DNA from: SIG672 sp045535095
GTDB taxonomy: Bacteria; Bacillota; Clostridia; Oscillospirales; CAG-272
Reading direction: 5' to 3'
NCBI GenBank assembly: GCA_045535095.1
Contig: JAZSKY010000070.1
Location: 1-22,546, forward strand
DNA: 22,546 nucleotides
The notes below the pieces were generated by a model. That model was given only the letters and a program-made list of their open reading frames with translations, did no database searches and was not told the origin of the DNA. The translations under genes and the position numbers were made by a program. Below, piece after piece: positions 14,056 through 21,329 of this stretch; the first letter of the stretch is position 1, and each line of letters opens with the position of its first letter.

Positions 14056-14997
14056 TTAATTCTCCTGTTTTGAGAGAGCGCAGAGGTCGCTGAGCAGACT
14101 CATTGCTTCTTCCTTGTTTCTGAGTGTTGCGCCGCTCGCCTTTGTGTGACCGCCGCCGCCGTATTTTACGGCAATCTTGTTTATGTTGTGGGTGTGTGAG
14201 CGTATCTCACAGAGAACACCGCTCTCGCTTTCGGTAAAGTTTACCCAGGAGTCGATGCCCTTTATCTCTGCCATAACGTTTACCATGGCTCTTGAAAGGG
14301 TAAAGTCGTCAGCACCGTAGCCGTCCGCCTCCTTGCGAGTTGTGTATATGTATGCAACTCTGTGGGGAGTCATTTCGATTTTCAGAACGAATCTCGCCCT
14401 GAGCTTGATAAAATCGAGATCGTCCGAGTAAAGATTTTTGTAAATATCTGCGGTGTCAAACTCTCTCTCCATCAAAAATGATGCGTACCTGAAGGTCTGT
14501 GCACTCGTTGAATCGTAGCGGAAGCGTCCCGAATCGGTTATCATTCCCGTGTAAAGCGCCTTTGCGGCAACGCTCGAGACGGTGAGTCCGCAGTTATAAG
14601 CAAACGCGGTGATAAGTCCGCAGCAGCTTTCAAACGAGGTGTCGGTAAGCTCAACGTCGGCTATCTTCTCGCAGAAGATATGGTGGTCAAATCGCGCGCT
14701 TTCGGGAGCGAGTGTGTATCTCTCGTCCGAAATGAGGGCCTTTGCCGAGGTGTCAAGCACGATCGACAGGGCGTTTTTGTAATACTCGTCGGGGATTTCG
14801 TCCATGACGGCTCCCTCAATAAAGGCGTATCTCTGCGTCATATCGCCGACTATGTAAACCTTCTTTTCAGGGAAAGAGTCGAGAATTATGTTTTTAAGTC
14901 CTATCTGACTTCCGAGCGCGTCTCCGTCGGGATTTTTGTGACGGTGAATTATAACGGTCGGATATTTCTTGATAAGCTCAAGTATCTGGTTATACAT
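14056..14997 (-). CDS. nrnA: NrnA-type DHH/DHHA1 phosphoesterase, first copy
   Basis: A 313-residue paralogue of the following gene and the same length as B. subtilis NrnA. DHH motifs: RHKNPDGDALGS (His20, Asp24, Asp26), VLDTS (Asp82), FDHH (104-106), TDSGRFRY (Asp155). DHHA1: GGGHTKASGA (281-290). Metal ligands are intact, but the C-terminal substrate-contact stretch that reads IRVR in the neighbour is VLCE here, so specificity may differ. It overlaps the 3' end of udk by 8 bp and starts at ATG 14997 with AAAGGA 12 nt upstream, a rather long spacing consistent with translational coupling. Predicted to degrade oligonucleotides from DNA or RNA into mononucleotides for SurE. Confidence 0.9.
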   Translation of the reverse strand: MYNQILELIKKYPTVIIHRHKNPDGDALGSQIGLKNIILDSFPEKKVYIVGDMTQRYAFIEGAVMDEIPDEYYKNALSIVLDTSAKALISDERYTLAPESARFDHHIFCEKIADVELTDTSFESCCGLITAFAYNCGLTVSSVAAKALYTGMITDSGRFRYDSTSAQTFRYASFLMEREFDTADIYKNLYSDDLDFIKLRARFVLKIEMTPHRVAYIYTTRKEADGYGADDFTLSRAMVNVMAEIKGIDSWVNFTESESGVLCEIRSHTHNINKIAVKYGGGGHTKASGATLRNKEEAMSLLSDLCALSKQEN

Positions 14998-15637
14998 TGG
15001 TTTTTAGTATCCTTTCTTTTAGAGAGGCGAGGTGTGCCTCAATGCGGTCGATTATAAGTCCGTAAGCGACTCTGTTTTTGCCGCCCTCGGGGATTATGAC
15101 GTCCGCTTTTTTCTTGCTCGGCTCAACGAATGCCTCGTGCATAGGCTTTACCGTAGATAAATACTGATCAATAATCGAGTCGAGCGAGCGACCGCGCTCC
15201 TTGACGTCACGCATAATTCGTCTGATTATGCGTACGTCTGCATCGGTATCAACGTAAAATTTCATATCGAGACGGGAAAGAAGCTCCTCGTTCTCAAAAA
15301 TAAGTATCCCTTCGAGGATTATAACGCTCGCGCTGTCAACGTGCCTCGTCTTGTCGCTTCTGTCGTGGACTGTGTAGTCATAAATAGGGCACTCGATGCT
15401 TTCGCCCGATCTTAAAATGTCAAGATGACTTATTAGAAGATCTGTGTCAAACGCATCGGGGTGGTCGTAATTTATACGTGCGCGTTCCTCAAGGGTAAGC
15501 CCCGACTTTGACTTGTAGTAGTCGTCGTGGCGCATAAGAGCGACCTTGTCTCCAAAATGCGAAGCTATATTTTCGGCAAGAGTAGTCTTTCCGCTTCCCG
15601 AGCCGCCTGCAATACCGATTATTATTCTCTGACTCAA
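14990..15637 (-). CDS. udk: Uridine kinase (uridine/cytidine salvage)
   Basis: A 215-residue cytoplasmic kinase that phosphorylates uridine and cytidine to UMP and CMP. The P-loop is GGSGSGKTT (11-19), followed by MRHDDYYK, the Asp/Tyr substrate-binding stretch of Udk. PIYDYTVHDRSD is the conserved lid-side segment, and VIILEGILIF is the Walker B-like strand. Length matches the family. The start is TTG at 15637: an in-frame stop lies three codons upstream and no ATG is available, while GGAGG is 9 nt upstream. The gap from pdp is 20 nt and the gene overlaps the next by 8 bp. It rescues ribonucleosides rather than catabolising them. Confidence 0.94.
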   Translation of the reverse strand: MSQRIIIGIAGGSGSGKTTLAENIASHFGDKVALMRHDDYYKSKSGLTLEERARINYDHPDAFDTDLLISHLDILRSGESIECPIYDYTVHDRSDKTRHVDSASVIILEGILIFENEELLSRLDMKFYVDTDADVRIIRRIMRDVKERGRSLDSIIDQYLSTVKPMHEAFVEPSKKKADVIIPEGGKNRVAYGLIIDRIEAHLASLKERILKTNV

Positions 15638-15657
15638 AATATTTTACCTCCGAGGTT

Positions 15658-16959
15658 TTAAACGATGATCTCGTGTATAAGCACCGGCTTTTCGGGAGCG
15701 CCGCTTGTAAAGGCTATTGCGGAGAGTATCTGCGCCTTTGCCGCCTCGATAGTTTCGGGCTTTTCGGTGAATATGCGAGCAATCACGTCTCCGCATTTTA
15801 CCGCATCAGACGGCTTTTTGAGGAGAATTACGCCCGCTCTCGGGTCGATAACAGAATCCTTGGTCGTTCTTCCCGCACCGAGAGTCATAGCCGCGAGACC
15901 GATCTTTTCGGCGTCGCAGGAGAGGATATATCCGTCGCTTTCGCAGATGACGTCATACGAATATTTCGCCTCTCCGAAAAGGGAGGTGTCTTTTGCATAG
16001 GAGTCGTCTCCGCCTTGCTCTCTGATCCACTCGCAGAACTTTTCAAAGGCTTTTCCGCTACTAAGGGTATCGTTAACTCTCTTTGCAGCCTCCTCGTGCG
16101 ATATTTTGCACGAGAACTCTACCATAAGAGTTGCAAGGGTGAGACATACGGTTTTGAGATCCTCGGGACCGCCGCCGCGAAGGACCTCGATTGCCTCGCA
16201 GACCTCGATCGCATTTCCGATCGCGTGTCCGAGAGGAAGATCCATATTAGTTATGACAGCCGCGGTGCGTCTGCCGTGCGCCTTGCCGATTTTTACCATA
16301 GTTTCGGCAAGATTTTTAGCATCGTCGGGAGTTTTCATAAACGATCCGCGACCGCACTTTACGTCAAGAACTATCGATTTCGTTCCTGCCGCGAGCTTTT
16401 TGCTCATTATCGAGGACGAAATGAGGGGCATCGAGTCAACCGTTGCGGTAACGTCACGCAGAGCGTAAAGCTTCTTGTCAGCAGGAGCAAGATCAGCACT
16501 CTGACCGATAACCGCTATCGAGCATCTGCCTACCTGAGCGGCAAACTCGTCGGGAGAAAGGGAGGTGCGGAATCCGGGGAAGGATTCGAGCTTGTCAACA
16601 GTACCGCCCGTGTGACCGAGACCGCGACCGCTCATCTTCGCAACAACACCGCCACAAGCGGCAACGAGGGGAGCAACTACAAGGGTGGTCTTGTCACCAA
16701 CTCCGCCCGTCGAGTGCTTGTCAACGCTCGCGTCACCGAACGCCGAAAGATCAACGGTATCGCCCGAGAGCATCATTGCCTCGGTGAGATCGCAGATCTC
16801 TCTGTCATTCATACCCTTAAAATAGATTGCCATCATAAGAGAGGACATCTGATAATCGGGAATCTCGCCTGCGGTATAAAGCTTTATCATCTCGAATATC
16901 TCGTCGCGCGAGATCTCAAGACCGTGCTTCTTTTTTTCAATAATATCGTACATTCTCAT
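15658..16959 (-). CDS. pdp: Pyrimidine-nucleoside phosphorylase
   Basis: A 433-residue cytoplasmic enzyme that phosphorolyses uridine, thymidine and deoxyuridine to free base plus (deoxy)ribose-1-phosphate. The N-terminal helical domain is followed by the phosphate-binding DKHSTGGVGDK (80-90) and the family signature SGRGLGHTGGTVDKLESF (110-127); a later segment is SSIMSKKLAAG. The C-terminal domain ends in the usual KPSDAVKCGDVIARI region. Bacillota enzymes of this length are normally Pdp (uridine and thymidine) rather than strict thymidine phosphorylase DeoA, but the two cannot be separated with certainty here. ATG 16959 is preferred over the ATG two codons later because GAGGT lies 8 nt before it. 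The gap from cdd is 16 nt. Confidence 0.93.
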   Translation of the reverse strand: MRMYDIIEKKKHGLEISRDEIFEMIKLYTAGEIPDYQMSSLMMAIYFKGMNDREICDLTEAMMLSGDTVDLSAFGDASVDKHSTGGVGDKTTLVVAPLVAACGGVVAKMSGRGLGHTGGTVDKLESFPGFRTSLSPDEFAAQVGRCSIAVIGQSADLAPADKKLYALRDVTATVDSMPLISSSIMSKKLAAGTKSIVLDVKCGRGSFMKTPDDAKNLAETMVKIGKAHGRRTAAVITNMDLPLGHAIGNAIEVCEAIEVLRGGGPEDLKTVCLTLATLMVEFSCKISHEEAAKRVNDTLSSGKAFEKFCEWIREQGGDDSYAKDTSLFGEAKYSYDVICESDGYILSCDAEKIGLAAMTLGAGRTTKDSVIDPRAGVILLKKPSDAVKCGDVIARIFTEKPETIEAAKAQILSAIAFTSGAPEKPVLIHEIIV

Positions 16960-16975
16960 AAAAAGTACCTCGTTT

Positions 16976-17392
16976 TTATCGGAGCTTTTCGGGACCGAAG
17001 CTGCTCGGGAAAAGCTCTCCGAGAGTGTAGGACTTTATCTCGCTTCCGTCAAAAAGCAGAACGATAAAATCCTCGTTGCAAAATTCTGTCATTACCTGAC
17101 GGCATACGCCGCAGGGAGGGGTGAGCGAGGAGATCGGAGCATCCTTTTTTCCTCCGACTATCGCAATAGCCGAGAAATTGCGCTCGCCGCTGTGGACTGC
17201 GCTGAAAAATGCAACTCTCTCCGCGCAAACGGTGGGCGTGTAGGACGCCGACTCTATATTTGCCCCCGTATATACTGCTCCGTGATCGGTAAGCAGAGCC
17301 GCACCGACCGCGAAATTTGAATAGGGGCAGTAGCTTTGCTCTCTGGCAAGAAGAGCCTTGCCAACGAGCATATTCATTGTTTCGGTGTTCAT
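16976..17392 (-). CDS. cdd: Cytidine deaminase
   Basis: A 138-residue zinc hydrolase that converts cytidine and deoxycytidine to uridine and deoxyuridine, feeding Pdp and Udk. It carries the small homotetrameric-type active site: CAE (Cys56, catalytic Glu58) and PPCGVCRQ (Cys94, Cys97), that is, three Cys zinc ligands. The substrate-binding YSNFAVGAAL segment is at 24-33. Length fits the tetrameric Bacillus-type class. GGAGA 6 nt upstream supports ATG 17392. It lies between deoB and pdp with 13- and 16-nt gaps. Confidence 0.95.
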   Translation of the reverse strand: MNTETMNMLVGKALLAREQSYCPYSNFAVGAALLTDHGAVYTGANIESASYTPTVCAERVAFFSAVHSGERNFSAIAIVGGKKDAPISSLTPPCGVCRQVMTEFCNEDFIVLLFDGSEIKSYTLGELFPSSFGPEKLR

Positions 17393-17405
17393 ATAATTTC
17401 TCCGT

Positions 17406-18524
17406 TTATTTAAGAAACTTTTTTACCTTCTGACTGATAAAGTAAAATCCATCGACAGTTCCGAGATTTTCGCTTGGAATATCCTTTGCGTAGATAATAT
17501 AGGGAACGTATTCTCGCGTGTGGTCGGTGCTCTTATCAGACGGATCGCATCCGTGGTCTGCGCTTATCATAAGCACGTCATCGTCCGAAAGACCTTTTAT
17601 AAACTCTCCGAGCCAAGCGTCAAATTCGCTGATTGCACTTGCATATCCGTCAGCATCCTGTCTGTGACCGTAGAGCATATCGAAATCAACGAGATTTACA
17701 AAGCAAAGACCTCTGAAATCGCGTGAAAGAAGCTCGGACGTCTTTTTCATGCCCTCGCGGTTGTTGTGCGTGGGATACGTCTCGGTAATTCCCGACATTG
17801 CGAAAATATCACCGATCTTGCCTACGCCGATGACGTCAAAGCCGTCCGCTTTAAGCTCGTTTAACATCGTGTCCTTCGGGGGAACAAGCGAAAAATCGCG
17901 TCTGTTTTCAGTTCTCTTGAAGTTCGGATATTCTCCCTCAAAGGGGCGCGCGATAACTCTGCCCACTCCGTGCTCGCCGACAAGAAGCTCTCTTGCCGTC
18001 TTGCAGATAGAGTAAAGCTCGCTGACGGGAACTATATCCTCGTGCGCGGCGATCTGGAATACGCTGTCTGCCGAGGTATAGACGATAAGAGCGCCCGTTT
18101 CTACCTGCTCTTTTCCGTAGTCGCGTATAACGTCGGTACCCGAATAGGGAAGATTGCAGATAACCTTTCTGCCGACCGCCTTTTCAAAGGCTTCTATAAC
18201 GTCGCTCGGAAATCCGTTAGGGTAGGTGGGCATAGGCGACTCGGAAACGAGTCCTGCTATTTCCCAGTGACCTGTCGTCGTGTCCTTTCCGCGGCTTATC
18301 TCACGAAGGCGCGCAAAGCTTGCAGACGGCGAGTCTGCCCTTTTGATGCACGAAACTCCGTCAATATTGCCAAGTCCCATAGAAATAAGGCTTTGCGCGG
18401 AGAATTTCTCGCTCTTTGATATACTTAAAAGGGTATTAGCACCTGCATCACCGAAATCTGCGGCATCGGGTGCTTCTCCGATTCCAAAGGAATCAAGAAT
18501 TATAAGAAAAACTCTTTTTTTCAT
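17406..18524 (-). CDS. deoB: Phosphopentomutase
   Basis: A 372-residue Mn-dependent mutase of the alkaline phosphatase superfamily. It converts (deoxy)ribose-1-phosphate from the phosphorylases into the 5-phosphate used by DeoC or central metabolism. Seen are the N-terminal metal site LIILDSFGIGEAPDA (7-21), the nucleophile region KDTTTGHWEIAG (80-91) and the C-terminal metal ligands in ISADHGCDPSDKSTDHTR. Length is close to the shorter Gram-positive enzymes. The start ATG 18524 lies 4 nt after the deoD stop with no good ribosome binding site, so translation is probably coupled to deoD. Confidence 0.95.
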   Translation of the reverse strand: MKKRVFLIILDSFGIGEAPDAADFGDAGANTLLSISKSEKFSAQSLISMGLGNIDGVSCIKRADSPSASFARLREISRGKDTTTGHWEIAGLVSESPMPTYPNGFPSDVIEAFEKAVGRKVICNLPYSGTDVIRDYGKEQVETGALIVYTSADSVFQIAAHEDIVPVSELYSICKTARELLVGEHGVGRVIARPFEGEYPNFKRTENRRDFSLVPPKDTMLNELKADGFDVIGVGKIGDIFAMSGITETYPTHNNREGMKKTSELLSRDFRGLCFVNLVDFDMLYGHRQDADGYASAISEFDAWLGEFIKGLSDDDVLMISADHGCDPSDKSTDHTREYVPYIIYAKDIPSENLGTVDGFYFISQKVKKFLK

Positions 18525-18528
18525 ATTT

Positions 18529-19248
18529 TCAGTTCTTTATAGCAACGTTAAGTGCTATCTTCATCATATCTGTAAAGGTGTTCTGACGCGCGTCTGCATC
18601 AAGTGCCTCTCCGCGCATAATGTGGTCGGAAACCGTGCATATCGCAAGAGCCTTCTTGCCTGCTGCCGCCGCGTTCATATAGAGCGCTGCCGCCTCCATT
18701 TCAACGCCGAGAACGCCCATCTTGTACCAGCCCTCGTTGAAGCTCGGGTCTGCGTGATAGAAAATGTCGGACGAGAGGAGGTTGCCTACCTTGTAGCGTA
18801 CGCCAAGCTCCTTTGCCTCGTTTACTGCCGACTCAAGAAGCTCGTAGCTTGCTATGGGAGCGTAGTTTCCGTTAAGCTTGTACTGATCCTGATATGCGGA
18901 GTTGGTGCAAGCGCCCATTCCGATTATAACGTCACGAAGCTGTACGTCGTCTGCAAGACCGCCTGCCGATCCGATACGGATAATATTCTCAACTCCAAAG
19001 AAGTTGTAAAGCTCGTAGGAATAGATGCCGATAGAGGGCATTCCCATTCCACTTGCCATTACGGTTACGGGTACGCCCTTATATGTTCCCGTATATCCCT
19101 GAATACCGCGTACGTTGTTGATAAGACGGGGATTTTCAAGGAAGGTCTCTGCAACGAATTTCGAGCGCAGAGGATCTCCGGGCATAAGGACTGTTTTCGC
19201 GAAATCCGCGGGTTCTGCTTTTATGTGAGGTGTGTGCTTACTGCTCAT
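18529..19248 (-). CDS. deoD: Purine-nucleoside phosphorylase, DeoD type
   Basis: A 239-residue hexameric-type phosphorylase that splits purine (deoxy)nucleosides, adenosine included, into base and (deoxy)ribose-1-phosphate. The sequence aligns closely with E. coli DeoD: HIKAE near the N-terminus, LMPGDPLRSKF (phosphate binding), NNVRGIQGYTGTYKG, RIGSAGG, VIIGMGACT, GVEMEAAALY (ribose binding) and CTVSDHI (catalytic Asp). The start ATG 19248 is preceded by GGAGAAAG. The gap from deoC is 12 nt and to deoB 4 nt, the classical deo grouping. Confidence 0.96.
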   Translation of the reverse strand: MSSKHTPHIKAEPADFAKTVLMPGDPLRSKFVAETFLENPRLINNVRGIQGYTGTYKGVPVTVMASGMGMPSIGIYSYELYNFFGVENIIRIGSAGGLADDVQLRDVIIGMGACTNSAYQDQYKLNGNYAPIASYELLESAVNEAKELGVRYKVGNLLSSDIFYHADPSFNEGWYKMGVLGVEMEAAALYMNAAAAGKKALAICTVSDHIMRGEALDADARQNTFTDMMKIALNVAIKN

Positions 19249-19260
19249 TTTACTTTCTCC

Positions 19261-19929
19261 TTAATAGTTAGACTGACTTTTCTCGTTTTTAGCGATCTTT
19301 ACGATACGGCTGGTGCCGAGACGGGAAGCGCCGAGATTTATGAAATCCTCTGCGTCCTCAAGAGAGGAAATTCCGCCTGCCGCCTTGATAAGTACGCCTT
19401 CTCCGACGTGCTTTGCGAAAAGGGCAACGTCCTCGCGAGTAGCTCCTGCGGTCGAAAATCCGGTGGAGGTCTTGATGTAGTCTGCGCCCGAAGCGGTAAC
19501 TATCTCGCACATCTTGATCTTCTCCTCGTCGGTAAGAAGGCAGGTCTCGATTATTACCTTAAGTATCTTTTCTCCGCAAGCCTCCTTGAGAGCTTTAAGC
19601 TCGGAGAGGATCTCATCGTACTTTTTGTCCTTGAGGTGACCGATGTTTATAACGGTGTCTATCTCGTCCGCGCCGTTTGCAATAGCGTCCTTTGCCTCAA
19701 AAACCTTGGTAGCGGCGGTCGAATATCCGTTAGGGAATCCGATTACCGTGCAGATAGCAAGCTTGTCTCCGACGTAATTTTTAGCGTCCTTTACGTAAGA
19801 CGCGGGAATGCATACCGAAGCGGTAGCAAAGCGCATACCGTCGTCGCAGACAGCCTTTATCTCCTCCCAGGTTGCGCTCTGGGAAAGAAGGGTGTGATCG
19901 CATTTAGAAAGAATTTTGCTGAGTTCCAT
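19261..19929 (-). CDS. deoC: Deoxyribose-phosphate aldolase
   Basis: A 222-residue class I aldolase that cleaves 2-deoxyribose-5-phosphate to glyceraldehyde-3-phosphate and acetaldehyde, the exit from DNA sugar to glycolysis. Motifs: DHTLL (11-15), IDTVINIG (90-97, active-site Asp91), YIKTSTGFS (151-159, Schiff-base Lys153) and LIKAAGGI (180-187, Lys182). The ATG at 19929 is chosen because AAGGAGA lies 7 nt upstream and the protein then begins MELSKIL like its relatives. The frame extends 21 codons further back, but that part overlaps the end of tdk and is not family-like. Its presence shows the operon supports deoxynucleoside catabolism as well as ribonucleoside salvage. Confidence 0.95.
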   Translation of the reverse strand: MELSKILSKCDHTLLSQSATWEEIKAVCDDGMRFATASVCIPASYVKDAKNYVGDKLAICTVIGFPNGYSTAATKVFEAKDAIANGADEIDTVINIGHLKDKKYDEILSELKALKEACGEKILKVIIETCLLTDEEKIKMCEIVTASGADYIKTSTGFSTAGATREDVALFAKHVGEGVLIKAAGGISSLEDAEDFINLGASRLGTSRIVKIAKNEKSQSNY

Positions 19930-19943
19930 TGTTTTTATCTCCT

Positions 19944-20528
19944 TTAAAGTGAATTTTGTTCTTTTATTTTGTTCTGCCAGCATTTGTGGCACATTGCAAT
20001 ATAACTGTCGTTTCCGCCGAGCATCACCTGTGCGCCCTCGGTGACTATCTTCATATCCGCGGTTATTCTCGCGTTTACGATAGCCTTTTCACCGCAGTCA
20101 CATACCGTCTTTATCTCGGATATCGAGTCCGCAACCTCGAAAAGACGCTTGCTTCCCTCGAAAAGACTGCAAAGGAAGTCTGCGCGCAGACCGAAGCAGA
20201 GTACGGGAATTGAATATTCGTCAACTATTCTGCGAAGCGAATCTACGTGAGCGGACGTGAAGAATTGACACTCGTCTGCAATTATAACGTCGTAGCTTGC
20301 CGCCTTTTCGGAGAAGATAGAGAAAAGATCGTCGTTCTTTTCAACGGTATCGCATTTTGCTTCAAGTCCGATACGCGATCTGACTATTTTCTCTCCGTCT
20401 CGCGTGTCGAGGGCGGGCTTTATCAGCCAGACCTTCATTCCGCGCTCTTCGTAATTGAATTTCGTGATAAGTGCCTGTGCCGTTTTGGACGAGCCCATAG
20501 CTCCGTATTTGAAGTAAAGCTTTGCCAT
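19944..20528 (-). CDS. tdk: Thymidine kinase (class II, Zn-binding)
   Basis: A 194-residue cytoplasmic kinase that phosphorylates thymidine and deoxyuridine. P-loop GAMGSSKT (9-16), Walker B/catalytic IIADECQFF (82-90, Glu86), the lasso-domain zinc ligands CDC (143-145) and CHKC (180-183), and GLRADFLCSLF in the middle. The length fits bacterial TdK. It is the first gene of the ten-gene minus-strand operon, with TAGGAGT 6 nt before the ATG and a TATAAT about 40 nt upstream. Its product rescues thymidine that would otherwise be degraded by Pdp. Confidence 0.95.
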   Translation of the reverse strand: MAKLYFKYGAMGSSKTAQALITKFNYEERGMKVWLIKPALDTRDGEKIVRSRIGLEAKCDTVEKNDDLFSIFSEKAASYDVIIADECQFFTSAHVDSLRRIVDEYSIPVLCFGLRADFLCSLFEGSKRLFEVADSISEIKTVCDCGEKAIVNARITADMKIVTEGAQVMLGGNDSYIAMCHKCWQNKIKEQNSL

Positions 20529-20567
20529 TGTGTACTCCTATATTATATTATTTGTTTTTAGTATATC

Positions 20568-20597
20568 ATTATATCATATTATTCTCAAAAATGGAAG
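20568..20597 (-). promoter_or_regulatory. probable promoter of the nucleoside operon
   Basis: On the minus strand a perfect TATAAT (complement of 20568-20573) lies 39 nt before tdk. The best -35 is CTTCCA (complement of 20592-20597, 18-bp spacer, 3 of 6 matches), so basal strength may be low or activator-dependent. No DeoR-like or catabolite-response operator is evident in this 144-nt divergent gap. Confidence 0.45.
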
Positions 20598-20640
20598 AGT
20601 TTTTTGCTATTTTTATTAAAAATAACCTAATTTTCTCCTG

Positions 20641-20666
20641 CCGCATATTATAGATATGCGGAGGGA
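20641..20666 (+). promoter_or_regulatory. hairpin next to the lipase ribosome binding site
   Basis: CCGCATAT (20641-20648) pairs perfectly with ATATGCGG (20654-20661) over a 5-nt loop. The last two bases of the right arm are the first of the GGAGGGA ribosome binding site (20660-20666) of the lipase-like gene, so the stem could partly mask it. Translational control is an inference. Confidence 0.35.
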
Positions 20667-20672
20667 AATTAT

Positions 20673-21302
20673 ATGAAACTGTCAGAGCTGTTTTACACCT
20701 GCCTCAGTGCGAGCTATACAAGGACGGGAGTCAGCGCCGATTACGCGGTAGAAAAGAGAGGGGAAGAGCTGATCATACTCTTTCAGAAGTCAAACGGAGC
20801 ACTTGACTGGAAAAACAATCTCGATTTCCCCTGCGTGCCATATAAGAAAATGGACGAGAGCGTCTGGAGAGCTCACCGCGGATTTCTCAGAGTGTGGAAG
20901 GAGATCGAGGAAAGCGTAAAGCCATATATTATGGACGGGAGCGTAAAGAAAATAACGGTTGCAGGATATTCCCACGGAGCGGCAATCGCGATGCTCTGTC
21001 ACGAATATATCTGGTATAACCGCCCCGACCTTCGTGATAATCTTCACGGCTACGGATTCGGCTGTCCGAGAGTCTTTTGGGGACTTTCGTGCGGAGATAT
21101 ATGTAAGCGCTGGGAAAGCTTTACGGTGGTGCGAAATATAGACGATATTGTAACACATCTTCCGCCGATTATCTTCGGATATCGACACGTGGGAAAAATG
21201 CTTGAGATCGGAGAAAGCGGAAAATACTCGGTATTTGAGGCGCATTTTGCCGAAAATATACTCATTGAGCTTGCAGAATACGAAGAAAAAACACAGGTTT
21301 GA
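20673..21302 (+). CDS. Class 3 lipase-like alpha/beta hydrolase
   Basis: A 209-residue protein of the Lipase_3 (fungal lipase-like) family. The nucleophile elbow is GYSHG (98-102, Ser100), the acid is probably Asp158 in RNIDDIVTHLPP, and His191 in EAHF is the likely catalytic histidine. The YRHVGK segment (170-175) and GFGCPRV (128-134) are typical of the family. There is no signal peptide or membrane span, so it is predicted to be cytoplasmic and the substrate (acylglycerol, lysolipid or other ester) is unknown. GGAGGGA 6 nt upstream supports ATG 20673. It diverges from the nucleoside operon and converges on the GH4 gene. Its stop codon lies in the loop of a terminator hairpin. Confidence 0.85.
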   Translation: MKLSELFYTCLSASYTRTGVSADYAVEKRGEELIILFQKSNGALDWKNNLDFPCVPYKKMDESVWRAHRGFLRVWKEIEESVKPYIMDGSVKKITVAGYSHGAAIAMLCHEYIWYNRPDLRDNLHGYGFGCPRVFWGLSCGDICKRWESFTVVRNIDDIVTHLPPIIFGYRHVGKMLEIGESGKYSVFEAHFAENILIELAEYEEKTQV

Positions 21303-21316
21303 AAACCTGTGTTTTT
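21287..21316. terminator. bidirectional terminator overlapping the lipase stop codon
   Basis: AAAAACACAGGTTT (21287-21300) pairs with AAACCTGTGTTTTT (21303-21316). The left arm encodes the last residues of the lipase-like protein and the TGA stop sits in the loop. Its A- and T-rich ends also suit the GH4 gene arriving from the other strand, whose stop is at 21330. Confidence 0.88.
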
Positions 21317-21329
21317 ATTATTTTGGATT

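Noticed and set aside
15673..19947. 464- and 555-codon open frames on the plus strand
   Set aside because: They lie opposite pdp/cdd and deoB/deoD/deoC, respectively, which carry unmistakable enzyme motifs; the antisense products resemble nothing.
19930..19992. 21-codon N-terminal extension of deoC
   Set aside because: It overlaps the end of tdk, lacks homology to DERA N-termini, and the strong AAGGAGA site serves the ATG at 19929.
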